NCBI GenBank assembly: GCA_026994915.1
Contig: JALWPY010000169.1
Location: 1 to 41,228 of the forward strand
Direction of reading: 5' to 3'
DNA from: Campylobacterales bacterium
Lineage (GTDB): Bacteria > Campylobacterota > Campylobacteria > Campylobacterales > QNZT01
Length of the DNA stretch: 41,228 nt
Below the pieces are notes generated by a model. That model ran no database searches, was not told the DNA's origin, and saw only the letters and a program-made list of their open reading frames with translations. A program made the translations under genes and the position numbers. Positions 8,791-16,115 of the stretch are shown here, one piece after another. Position 1 is the first letter of the stretch. Every line of letters begins with the position of its first letter.

Positions 8791-8852
8791 CCATCAAACC
8801 TTAGACTGAAAGATATTTCGATTCTACAAAAATTTTGGTTAATGGATATTTA

Positions 8853-8861
8853 TGTTATAAT
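8853..8861 (+). promoter_or_regulatory. Candidate extended -10 promoter in ftsW-flgB spacer
   Basis: TGtTATAAT forms a perfect extended -10 in an AT-rich stretch about 95 bases before flgB. No clear -35 is visible, as is common for vegetative promoters in this group. It could give basal flgB expression in addition to the sigma-54 site. Confidence 0.3.
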
Positions 8862-8908
8862 TATTTAAATAATTTTAATTTTTTACTCTAAGATGAAATT
8901 ATTGATTT

Positions 8909-8924
8909 TGGTATAGCTTTTGCT
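8909..8924 (+). promoter_or_regulatory. Sigma-54 promoter of flgB operon
   Basis: TGGTATAGCTTTTGCT contains the GG and GC dinucleotides with exactly ten bases between them, matching the RpoN -24/-12 consensus TGGCAC-N5-TTGCA/T. It ends 33 bases before the flgB ATG. In Campylobacter and Helicobacter the rod genes flgB, flgC and fliE belong to the RpoN/FlgSR-dependent flagellar class, so the position fits. Confidence 0.8.
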
Positions 8925-8956
8925 GCTTCCAAATCGATCAAGACAAGCAAGGAGTC

Positions 8957-9388
8957 ATGTTGGGTCTGCATATCAGCAAATCACTGCCGCTGGCGATCGA
9001 AGCGCTCGACTTCCGTGCGATGCGTCAGAAGGTGATCTCGGGCAATATCGCCAATGTCGACACGCCCTACTACCGGGCGCGGGATATCCGTTTCGAAGAT
9101 CTGCTCGCCAAAGAGGCGCAGACGCTTCGCAGTGAAGGTCCCGTTCTCGAGATGGCACTTACAAACCCCATGCATCTGGACCCGATCGATGCGCGGGAGA
9201 GCGGACGGGCGAAGCTCTTTTTCAGGGGCACACACCCGACGCGAAACGACGGCAACAATGTCGACATCGACATCGAGTCGACCGAGATGAGCAAGAACGC
9301 CATTATGTTCGAGGCGCTCACCAACGGGATCAAGAAGCAGGCGATGATCTTCAAAAGTGTCATCGATGCTTCCGGTAAGGTGCAGTAA
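8957..9388 (+). CDS. flgB: Flagellar proximal rod protein FlgB
   Basis: 143 residues, the usual FlgB length. The N-terminal rod motif SGNIANVDTPYYRAR (28-42) and the C-terminal helix with MSKNAIMFEALTNGIKKQ are diagnostic. FlgB is exported by the flagellar type III system and forms the proximal rod with FlgC and FliE. A strong AAGGAG lies only two bases before the ATG, so the adjacent TTG codon (8960) with better spacing could also be used; the product would lose one residue. A sigma-54 promoter lies just upstream. Unusually, flgC does not follow directly: 331 non-coding bases with two long hairpins intervene. Confidence 0.95.
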   Translation: MLGLHISKSLPLAIEALDFRAMRQKVISGNIANVDTPYYRARDIRFEDLLAKEAQTLRSEGPVLEMALTNPMHLDPIDARESGRAKLFFRGTHPTRNDGNNVDIDIESTEMSKNAIMFEALTNGIKKQAMIFKSVIDASGKVQ

Positions 9389-9431
9389 CGCACTGTAAAT
9401 AACTATCAACAAACAGAGACGGAAGTGATAA

Positions 9432-9506
9432 GGTATGTTTGTCAATTAAAAAAGAGGCTCAGACCAACGGGAGGATTTGCCCTCTTTTTTAATTGACAAA
9501 CATACC
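9432..9506. repeat. Hairpin A: perfect 26-bp stem in flgB-flgC gap
   Basis: Arms 9432-9457 and 9481-9506 are perfectly complementary over 26 bases and enclose a 23-base loop (9458-9480). Read on the minus strand, the loop side contains AAATCCTCCC, five variable bases and TCTGAGCCTC; the same pattern appears on the plus strand in hairpin B. There is no U-run after either arm, so it is not a standard terminator. The 331-base gap 9389-9719 holds this hairpin, hairpin B and otherwise no gene. Confidence 0.85.
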
Positions 9507-9561
9507 AACCAAGTCAACCACGGTTTATAAAATCAAAGTCGGAACTTAGTCCGGCAGCTCT

Positions 9562-9669
9562 TTTTTTGCGGCTTCAAAAAGAGGACAAAAGTAGCGAATA
9601 GCGGTTGCGAAGCAAACTTTCCGCGAAATCCTCCCTTCGATCTGAGCCTCTTTTTGAAGCCGCAAAAAA
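9562..9669. repeat. Hairpin B: perfect 23-bp stem, inverted relative of hairpin A
   Basis: Arms 9562-9584 and 9647-9669 pair perfectly over 23 bases around a 62-base loop. The 3' end of the loop (9626-9650) reads AAATCCTCCC, TTCGA, TCTGAGCCTC, matching the minus strand of hairpin A except for the central five bases. The outer stem (GCGGCTTC / GAAGCCGC) is unrelated to hairpin A's (GTCAATT / AATTGAC), yet each is paired with its own partner. The loop also has an internal GCGG...CCGC pairing. Confidence 0.82.
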
Positions 9670-9719
9670 GGAACATACAATGTTCAATCTGAGCGACTGC
9701 TGAGTAAGAGAGCGGGCGG

Positions 9720-10211
9720 ATGCCATGTCTGAACGGTTTCGATATCCGCGGCTACGGCCTCTCGGCGCAGCGCTTTCGTATCAACCTCATCAGCTCCAAC
9801 ATCGCAAACGCCAACACCACCCGAACCGACGAAGGGGGCCCCTACCGCAGACGGGAAGTGATCTTCAAAGCGGTCGACTTCTCCGACCTCCTCTCACAGA
9901 AGATGAAAGAGGCCGGCTACCTCAAAGACGAGAACCCTATCGACGACCCCGCAGCGACCCCCTTCCCCGAACCGCCGCTGATGAGCGTGCGTGTGGACAA
10001 AGTGATCCGGGACGACTCGCCCTTTAAATTACGTTTCGACCCAACCAATCCCGATGCGGATGAAAATGGCTATGTCGCCCTCCCAAACGTTAATCCCGTC
10101 ATCGAAATGGCCGATTTAATAGAAGCGACACGGGCCTATCAGGCAAACGTCGCAGCATACCAAAGTACGAAAACGATGGCACAAAGTTCCATCGATCTGT
10201 TGAAAGGATAA
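9720..10211 (+). CDS. flgC: Flagellar proximal rod protein FlgC
   Basis: 163 residues, normal for FlgC. The N-terminus FLGC-type GFDIRGYGLSAQRFR (6-20) is followed by SSNIANANTTRTDEGG (25-40) and the C-terminal NPVIEMADLIEATRAYQANV helix that mediates rod assembly. The ATG at 9720 places the expected short leader before GFDI. The ribosome-binding site is poor (GAGCGGGCGG), perhaps because a repeat insertion replaced the original flgB-flgC junction. fliE starts four bases after its stop. Confidence 0.95.
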   Translation: MPCLNGFDIRGYGLSAQRFRINLISSNIANANTTRTDEGGPYRRREVIFKAVDFSDLLSQKMKEAGYLKDENPIDDPAATPFPEPPLMSVRVDKVIRDDSPFKLRFDPTNPDADENGYVALPNVNPVIEMADLIEATRAYQANVAAYQSTKTMAQSSIDLLKG

Positions 10212-10215
10212 CTGA

Positions 10216-10524
10216 ATGGCACAGGCATTACAATCTATATCTCCACTCTCCATCGCCGGTGTCAACAACAAGACACCCCAAACCTCCGATGAAAACCGGC
10301 AGGGAGGCGACTTTCTGAGTATCCTCAAAGCCTCGCTGGGGGAAGTGAACGACATGCAGATCAAAGGCGACGAAGCACTCAGAGATATCGCGACCGGTCA
10401 GGTCAAAGACCTCCATCAGGCGGCGATCGCCATCGACAAGGCGGAGATCAGTATGAAACTGATGCTCGAAATCCGCAACAAAGCCCTCAGCGCTTACAAA
10501 GAGATTCTCCGAACCCAAATATAA
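10216..10524 (+). CDS. fliE: Flagellar hook-basal body protein FliE
   Basis: 102 residues, the typical size. The C-terminal half, with DLHQAAIAIDKAEISMKLM and a final RNKALSAYKEILRTQI, is the conserved FliE signature. FliE joins the MS ring/export gate to the rod. It is preceded by flgC at four bases spacing and followed by a 191-base spacer and then ftsI, the same order (reversed in map sense) as flgB-flgC-fliE-ftsI of H. pylori. Confidence 0.95.
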   Translation: MAQALQSISPLSIAGVNNKTPQTSDENRQGGDFLSILKASLGEVNDMQIKGDEALRDIATGQVKDLHQAAIAIDKAEISMKLMLEIRNKALSAYKEILRTQI

Positions 10525-10529
10525 TCCTC

Positions 10530-10679
10530 TGAAAAATGCCGCTTCACTCAAACGGCTTCACGGTGGGGCCCCAAAATCTCTGTGAGATTTTGACCCTTCC
10601 GCTGCAGATGTTATTCGTGAATCACATTTTTCAAAGGACTCAAGTTATGAAATCATCTGCATGAAAGTGCGGATGATTT
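10530..10679. repeat. Cluster of nested inverted repeats between fliE and ftsI
   Basis: The spacer contains several pairings: TGAAAAATG (10530-10538) with CATTTTTCA (10625-10633); CAAAATCTC/GAGATTTTG (10572-10580 and 10584-10592, loop of 3); TGCAGATG (10603-10610) with CATCTGCA (10654-10661); and AAATCATC/GATGATTT (10650-10657 and 10672-10679). None has a proper U-run on the plus strand. They may terminate or attenuate the flagellar operon before ftsI. No shared loop motif with hairpins A-D was seen. Confidence 0.55.
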
Positions 10680-10715
10680 TCGTCCTCTTAACCATTCATT
10701 GATTATAATGGATGC

Positions 10716-12482
10716 ATGAATCCATCCGAAAACAGACAGATCAAAATCGCCATCATCTTTTCGATCATGCTTATCTTCTTCGCGATTTTGATCGGGGCCC
10801 TCTTCAGGATTCTCTCCCACAAAGATGACGAACAGCGGCTCTATGCCCATGAACGTGACCGGGCGATACGCGGCGAGATACTGAGCAAAAACCGCTTCAC
10901 CATCGCCACCAGTCGCAAACTCTACACCGCGCAGGTCGACACACGCTGCATCGATCCTGACAAATTCGACCTCTTCGTCAAACTCTTCGCGATCTTCAGC
11001 AATCTCGACCCCTACTACATCAAGGAAAAGCTTCGGTCCAACTTCGGGTTTGTCAACATCTCTACCCGGCTCGACTCCAAATCGGCACGCTATCTCAAAC
11101 AGCTGCGTTACAACCTGAACCGTTACCATGTCTTTCGCAAATATACCGACGAACACGGCCGCACGCTCGACCACGGACTCAGCATCTTCGAAACGGGTGA
11201 ATACCGGGACTATCCGCTGGGAAACACCTTCTCCCCCTATATCGGGTTTATCCGCAGGTCCCTGCAGAACAACTACCAGACCGTCCGGGGCATCTACGGA
11301 CTGGAGAAGTACTACAACGAACAGCTGGAGGGGATACAGAACACCCTGATCGAGGGACGCAGGGACGTGCGGGGGAACATCATCCTGGATGAGCACAGCG
11401 AAGTGAAAACGCGTATCGACGGTTATGACGTTATCACGAGCATCGACCTCAAGTTGCAGAAAGCGGTCGAGGAGATACTGGACCGCTACCGGGAGTCGCT
11501 GGGTGCCAAAGAGATCATCGCCGCAGTGATGGAGAGCAAAAGCGGCAACATCCTCAGCGTGGCAAGTTCACGCCGCTACAATCCGGGACACATCACGAGT
11601 GAGGATGTCCCCAAAACTAACATCTCCGCCATCCGCTACGTCTTCGAACCGGGATCGGTTATGAAGGCGATCACCTTCTCGCTGCTGCTGCAGGAGGGGG
11701 GCGTCAGGCCGCATGATATCATCAATGTCGAGAACGGCCGCTACCGGCTCGGCAACCGGATCATCACCGACGAACACCGCTACGACTATCTGAGTGCCGA
11801 AAATATCATCGTCCACTCCAGCAATATCGGTATGGCGAAACTCTCCGCCCTGCTCGATACGATCTCCTTCTTCAAAGGGTTGCGCGACTTCGGCTTCTCC
11901 CGTCCCAGCGGTATCGATCTGAGCGACGAACTGAGCGGCTCCATCCCCAACATCCATCAGTTCGAAAACAGCGTCTTCAAAGCAACCGCCTCCTACGGGT
12001 ACGGCATGCGGGTCAACTTCTTTCAGCTACTCAAAGCCTACAACGCCTTCAACAACGGCGGCATCATACTCCGACCCACGATCGGAGAGTTTTACGACCC
12101 GCACACGCTCCCCATCCGAAAGATCTACCGTAAACGTGCCAAGCGGGTACTCGATCCTCAGGTCGCCGAGACGATGCGCAGCATCCTCGTAAAAACGGTC
12201 AACGAAGGTACCGGCAAGGCCGCCATCACACCGGGTATCGAGGTGGGCGGCAAAACGGGTACCGCGCAGATCGCCGTCAGGGGTGTTTATGAGAACATCT
12301 ACAACAGCTCCTTTTTCGGCTTCGCAAACGATACGGAACACCGCTACACGATCGGCGTGACGGTGATCGAACCCGATCCCACCCGCAAACGCTACTTCGC
12401 TTCACAAAGCGCCGTACCCGTATTTAAGGCGATTGTCAACATCATGATCGAAAACGGCCAGCTAACACCGTCGCAGAATTGA
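10716..12482 (+). CDS. ftsI: Penicillin-binding protein, class B (FtsI/PBP3-like)
   Basis: A peptidoglycan DD-transpeptidase of 588 residues that cross-links septal wall with FtsW. It has one N-terminal membrane anchor (about 10-30), a PBP dimerisation region and the transpeptidase domain with all three active-site motifs: SVMK (Ser314, Lys317), SSN (Ser368, Asn370) and KTGT (Lys513). Position beside fliE and opposite ftsW supports FtsI rather than MrdA (PBP2). The ATG at 10716 has only a weak ribosome-binding site. It may be co-transcribed with the sigma-54 flagellar operon, but the hairpin-rich spacer upstream could separate it. Confidence 0.92.
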   Translation: MNPSENRQIKIAIIFSIMLIFFAILIGALFRILSHKDDEQRLYAHERDRAIRGEILSKNRFTIATSRKLYTAQVDTRCIDPDKFDLFVKLFAIFSNLDPYYIKEKLRSNFGFVNISTRLDSKSARYLKQLRYNLNRYHVFRKYTDEHGRTLDHGLSIFETGEYRDYPLGNTFSPYIGFIRRSLQNNYQTVRGIYGLEKYYNEQLEGIQNTLIEGRRDVRGNIILDEHSEVKTRIDGYDVITSIDLKLQKAVEEILDRYRESLGAKEIIAAVMESKSGNILSVASSRRYNPGHITSEDVPKTNISAIRYVFEPGSVMKAITFSLLLQEGGVRPHDIINVENGRYRLGNRIITDEHRYDYLSAENIIVHSSNIGMAKLSALLDTISFFKGLRDFGFSRPSGIDLSDELSGSIPNIHQFENSVFKATASYGYGMRVNFFQLLKAYNAFNNGGIILRPTIGEFYDPHTLPIRKIYRKRAKRVLDPQVAETMRSILVKTVNEGTGKAAITPGIEVGGKTGTAQIAVRGVYENIYNSSFFGFANDTEHRYTIGVTVIEPDPTRKRYFASQSAVPVFKAIVNIMIENGQLTPSQN

Positions 12483-12539
12483 ACTCTCTGCATCTTTGGT
12501 CTTAAATATTACTTAATTTAAGTGAATTATAAGCTTTTA

Positions 12540-12545
12540 TATACT
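12540..12545 (+). promoter_or_regulatory. Candidate -10 box for rplM-rpsI
   Basis: TATACT in an AT-rich spacer about 37 bases before the rplM start codon, within a composition shift from ftsI. No convincing -35. Confidence 0.35.
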
Positions 12546-12581
12546 ACACTCCCCTCTCATAAAAATTGAAAAGGTACGATT

Positions 12582-13016
12582 GTGAAAACAACAAGAATGA
12601 TAAAAGCCGATGAGGTAGAGAGAGACTGGATCGTCATCGATGCAAGCGGTAAGAAGTTCGGTCGTGTTTTGACCGAGATCGCCACGCTTCTGAGAGGGAA
12701 ACATAAGCCATACTATACACCAAACGTTGACTGCGGTGATTATGTCGTCGTCATCAATGCAGACAAAGTGGAAGTATCCGGCACCAAGATGGATACCAAG
12801 ATGTATCACAGACACACCGGTTACTTTGGCGGTGTCAAAAGCGAGAAGTTCGGTGAGTTGCTCCAGAACAATCCTGCCAAACTCTTCAAGCTCGGTACCA
12901 GAGGTATGCTGCCAAAAACCAACCTCGGTAAAGAGATGCTCAAAAAACTCAAAGTCTATGCAGGGAGCGAACACCCTCACACAGCCCAAGTAAGTAAATC
13001 AAAAGGTACGAAATAA
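12582..13016 (+). CDS. rplM: 50S ribosomal protein L13
   Basis: 144 residues. The start is a [19 protein letters not shown] matches the standard L13 opening, so the ATG five codons later would truncate it. The region [19 protein letters not shown] and the [14 protein letters not shown] segment are family hallmarks. L13 is an early-assembly large-subunit protein. AAAGG lies about 8 bases upstream. Its stop overlaps the rpsI ATG (TAATG), the usual rplM-rpsI coupling. Confidence 0.98.
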   Translation: MKTTRMIKADEVERDWIVIDASGKKFGRVLTEIATLLRGKHKPYYTPNVDCGDYVVVINADKVEVSGTKMDTKMYHRHTGYFGGVKSEKFGELLQNNPAKLFKLGTRGMLPKTNLGKEMLKKLKVYAGSEHPHTAQVSKSKGTK

Positions 13017-13405
13017 TGTCTAAAATCTACGCTACAGGAAAAAGAAAAACGGCAATTGCAAAAGTATGGCTCAAGCCAGGAAGCGGTAAAATGGCCATCA
13101 ACGGTCAGAGCCTCGACGAGTGGCTCGGCGGTCTCGATCTGCTGAAAAAGCGTGTCATGCAACCGCTGAACCTCACGAAGCAGGAGCAGTCTGTCGATAT
13201 TATCGCTACGACACAAGGTGGCGGTGTTTCTGCACAGGCAGACGCAGTACGTCACGGTATCTCCAAAGCACTGGTCGCTTACGATGCGGAGTTCCGCGCA
13301 ATCCTCAAGCCACAGGGTATGCTGACCAGAGATGCTAGGGTCGTCGAAAGAAAGAAATACGGAAAAAGAAAAGCGAGAAGAAGTCCACAGTTCTCAAAAA
13401 GATAA
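13016..13405 (+). CDS. rpsI: 30S ribosomal protein S9
   Basis: 129 residues, complete. It begins [19 protein letters not shown] and ends in the basic tail [16 protein letters not shown] that reaches the P-site tRNA. The [19 protein letters not shown] stretch is conserved. It is coupled to rplM by a one-base overlap. Confidence 0.98.
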   Translation: MSKIYATGKRKTAIAKVWLKPGSGKMAINGQSLDEWLGGLDLLKKRVMQPLNLTKQEQSVDIIATTQGGGVSAQADAVRHGISKALVAYDAEFRAILKPQGMLTRDARVVERKKYGKRKARRSPQFSKR

Positions 13406-13425
13406 TCACTTCTTCCCTCTGCCCG

Positions 13426-13441
13426 GCCGCGATCGCGCGGC
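13426..13441 (+). terminator. GC-rich hairpin after rpsI
   Basis: A 6-bp stem GCCGCG / CGCGGC with an ATCG loop lies 20 bases after the rpsI stop. There is no U-run, so it may be an attenuator or partial terminator. Confidence 0.3.
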
Positions 13442-13468
13442 TGTGGCATACTCTCCAAAGGCTCACCC

Positions 13469-14287
13469 ATGAGTTCCTCACTGAAATATATCCTTCTGTT
13501 ATTAGTCATCTCAACACTCATATTTATCGCTTATAAAACGTACGATACGGAGAGAGACTCTGTCCTGTTAACCCAACAGATATCTGCCGAAAGCGATACC
13601 AGCAAAACAGTACAGAAAAAAATCGATAAAATTTTGGAAGATCTGACAATCGGTCTCTATGCCAACTATTCCAAAAATGAGGCAAAGATAGAGGCATTGG
13701 AGAACAAAGCAGCACTTTTGCACCGTAAAAGTATCAGCTATCTTTACTATTTTTTCGCCACATTCACACTCTTTGCGCTCCTCTTTTATCTGCTCGATTT
13801 TGAGCTCTTTGTCATCTTTATCGGTATTACCGCGTTAATCAGCCTGATAAGCGCACTATTTACACCACTGGTGGTGATGACCGTCTACAAAATTTTTCCG
13901 ATATTGGGCGAAGTGACGCTCTCCTATGAGAGTAAGACACTTTTGGGGACCATCACCAAACTCTTTGCGCAATCCAACTATCTAATCGGTATACTGGTAC
14001 TGCTCTTCAGCGTTTTGATACCGCTCTTCAAATCACTGTTGATCATCATGTACGGATTTTTCAAAGAGACGGGATTTGGCAGAGGGAGTGTCAAAGTGAT
14101 CGAAAAGATCGGAAAGTGGTCGATGGCTGATGTTTTTATCGTGGCGCTACTCGTAGTGCTCTTTTCTACCAAACAGGATATACATACCAGTCTCAGGGTC
14201 GAAACGGGACTCTATTTCTTTATCGGATATGTCCTGCTATCGATGCTGGGATCGTCACTGTTGCCCGTCAGTCGAAAGTGTTCCTGA
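13469..14287 (+). CDS. PqiA-like (paraquat-inducible protein A family) membrane protein
   Basis: 272 residues with about six hydrophobic segments (near 5-21, 92-110, 113-140, 170-196, 219-234, 246-264). The sequence GKWSMADVFIVALLV (215-229) is the characteristic PqiA-domain motif. In E. coli PqiA works with the MCE protein PqiB in envelope lipid transport; here a single PqiA half is present and no MCE protein is adjacent. Between the first and second membrane segments lies an unusual charged, coiled-coil-like stretch (about 25-85) not part of the core family. It follows rpsI by 63 bases and converges with carA. Confidence 0.75.
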   Translation: MSSSLKYILLLLVISTLIFIAYKTYDTERDSVLLTQQISAESDTSKTVQKKIDKILEDLTIGLYANYSKNEAKIEALENKAALLHRKSISYLYYFFATFTLFALLFYLLDFELFVIFIGITALISLISALFTPLVVMTVYKIFPILGEVTLSYESKTLLGTITKLFAQSNYLIGILVLLFSVLIPLFKSLLIIMYGFFKETGFGRGSVKVIEKIGKWSMADVFIVALLVVLFSTKQDIHTSLRVETGLYFFIGYVLLSMLGSSLLPVSRKCS

Positions 14288-14308
14288 CAGCAGCATAGAC
14301 GCTTGCCC

Positions 14309-15439
14309 TCAAAGGCTTCGGGCAAACTCTTCAAAGATATATTTGCTGTCATGCGGCCCCGGACTCGCTTCAGGATGGTGCTGCACCGAAAAGATCGGTT
14401 CGTCATTGTAACGCACCCCTTCGATCGTCTGATCAAAAAGGTTGATATGCGTTACCGTCGCGATGTCGCAGATAGAATCGGGGACATTGTAGTTATGATT
14501 CTGCGCCGTAATTTCTACTCTTTTTGTGCTCTGGTTCGCTACAGGGTGATTGCCGCCATGCTGACCAAACTTGAGTTTATAAGTTTTGTGTCCATGAGCG
14601 ATGGAAAGAAGCTGATGTCCCAGGCAAATGGCAAACATCGGCACTCTGGCATCGATCAGTTCTTTGATCTTGGCAGCCTCTTCGGTGAGGATCAACGGAT
14701 CGCCCGGACCGTTGGAGAGAAAGACACCTGCGATCTCACGCTTTTGATAGCGTTCGATCAGGTGCTGTACGTCGAAATCATGCGGTATCACTTCGACAGT
14801 AAGGCCGGTCTGCCGTAATTCGTTGAGGATATTTCGCTTGACGCCAAAATCGATAACAACAATCTTCTTTCCCAGAGAGATCGGGTCACTATAACACTGA
14901 TTAAGAGGATCCCAGCTGCCACTCTCATGCTGATAGACCTTTTTCGTACTGACCTCTTTGATATAATTGACTTCTTCGATACGAGGCGCATCGGCCAGCA
15001 TCTCTTGAAGCCTCTCTTTGTCAGAGATCTCAGTCGAGGCGATCATCATCTGCGGCCCTTTGCTACGAATCAGTTTCGTCAAAAAACGGGTATCGATGTC
15101 GCAGATACCAAGACTCTGATGTGCTTTCAGAAAATCGCCCAGTGACTCTTCGCCGCGAAAATTCGAGAAGCGTTCCTGATAGTTTCTGACGATGGCACCG
15201 CTGCTGTAGACTTCTCTGCTCTCCATATCATCAAGGTTGCAACCGACATTGCCGATTTCAGGCATCGTAAAGACGACGAACTGTCCGGCGTAACTGGGAT
15301 CACTCATGATCTCCTGATAGCCGCTCATCGAAGTATTGAAGACGATCTCACCGGTTTTGGTCCCTTCAAAACCGAAACTCTTCGCTTCGATATAGGTACC
15401 ATCCTCCAGACAGAGCCATATTTTGGAAAGTTTTTTCAT
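14309..15439 (-). CDS. carA: Carbamoyl-phosphate synthase small chain
   Basis: The 376-residue glutaminase subunit that feeds ammonia to CarB for arginine and pyrimidine synthesis. The N-terminal CPSase domain contains FNTSMSGYQEIMSDPSYAGQ-type sequence. The class I amidotransferase domain has the oxyanion LSNGPGDP motif, nucleophile C272 in FAICLGHQ and the HPE pair (H355, E357) in SVQHHPEASPGP. Its ATG overlaps the stop of the DUF507 gene (TAATG). carB is not in the window, as is usual in this group. A short GGGCAA/TTGCCC inverted repeat spans the 3' end without a U-run. Confidence 0.97.
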   Translation of the reverse strand: MKKLSKIWLCLEDGTYIEAKSFGFEGTKTGEIVFNTSMSGYQEIMSDPSYAGQFVVFTMPEIGNVGCNLDDMESREVYSSGAIVRNYQERFSNFRGEESLGDFLKAHQSLGICDIDTRFLTKLIRSKGPQMMIASTEISDKERLQEMLADAPRIEEVNYIKEVSTKKVYQHESGSWDPLNQCYSDPISLGKKIVVIDFGVKRNILNELRQTGLTVEVIPHDFDVQHLIERYQKREIAGVFLSNGPGDPLILTEEAAKIKELIDARVPMFAICLGHQLLSIAHGHKTYKLKFGQHGGNHPVANQSTKRVEITAQNHNYNVPDSICDIATVTHINLFDQTIEGVRYNDEPIFSVQHHPEASPGPHDSKYIFEEFARSL

Positions 15440-15990
15440 TACATCATCCCTCGCTTGCGCAGCTCTTCACGGTAGAGTCGCTCAAATACGACATTGTACT
15501 CGTCGGTTCCGGGAATCAGCTTACGCTGCATTTTGTCGATTTTTTCGATAACATTGTCTTCGATCTCCTCGAAACTCTGAATATAATTCTCGATAGCGGT
15601 ATAGATGACGTTTTTGACGACATTTTCACTGACACTGTAGTTGATCAGGTCTTCATCGTAGAGTTTGTCGAGGATCTCATGTGCCACTTTGTTGAAGCGA
15701 TCTTCATAAGAGAGGATCACATCATACTCTCTGGCCATCTTCTTTTTGACGAGCCAGAACATATTGCGCCTGTCTACACGCATGAACTCCATCTCATCTT
15801 CGTTCTCTTCAAGTATCTCATTGACACGCTCTTCGAGTGCCAGCTCTTTTTTCAGATCTTCTGTCAATACCTCTTCGGCTTTCTGTGCCACGATATCGAC
15901 GCCTTCGGTAAATGTGACATACCCGGAGTTGAGCAGATCGATAGCGATTTTTCGGGCGATATAAGGCGCATGCGGTAATCTTATCTTCAT
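15439..15990 (-). CDS. DUF507 family protein
   Basis: 183 residues from the ATG at 15990, which has GAAGG seven bases upstream; a longer frame adds 24 residues without a ribosome-binding site. The N-terminus MKIRLPHAPYIARKIAIDL and the following NSGYVTFTEG are typical of DUF507 proteins. It is soluble, acidic and helix-rich, with two DUF507-like halves (about 1-95 and 96-183). No biochemical role is established. It is coupled to carA by a one-base overlap, an arrangement also common in Campylobacterota, but a link to carbamoyl-phosphate synthesis is unproven. Confidence 0.88.
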   Translation of the reverse strand: MKIRLPHAPYIARKIAIDLLNSGYVTFTEGVDIVAQKAEEVLTEDLKKELALEERVNEILEENEDEMEFMRVDRRNMFWLVKKKMAREYDVILSYEDRFNKVAHEILDKLYDEDLINYSVSENVVKNVIYTAIENYIQSFEEIEDNVIEKIDKMQRKLIPGTDEYNVVFERLYREELRKRGMM

Positions 15991-16115
15991 CAGAGTGCCT
16001 TCGTGTAGTAATATTTTGGATGCAATCCGCTGCATCGTTTGTTTCTCGAACAAATTCCGCAAAGGTTTCGATTGCTATAATTTTCTAGTGTAGCAAATTT
16101 TTAGTAAAGAGTGAA

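Noticed and set aside
9432-9506. Intrinsic terminator after flgB
   Set aside because: The stem is far longer than usual and lacks a trailing U-run on both strands; flgC and fliE downstream need transcription.
9432-9669. Integron attC-like sites
   Set aside because: attC sites conserve the R-box ends (GTTRRRY core) and have imperfect stems with extrahelical bases. Here stems are perfect and the conserved part is the loop; no core site or integrase was found.
14303-14325. TTGCCC/GGGCAA hairpin between the PqiA-like gene and carA as a bidirectional terminator
   Set aside because: It overlaps the last carA codons and has no U-run on either side, so it is more likely incidental.
16047-16115. Promoter for DUF507-carA in the 125-base gap upstream
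   Set aside because: Several TATAAT-like hexamers occur, but none with convincing spacing or extended -10, so no site was annotated.
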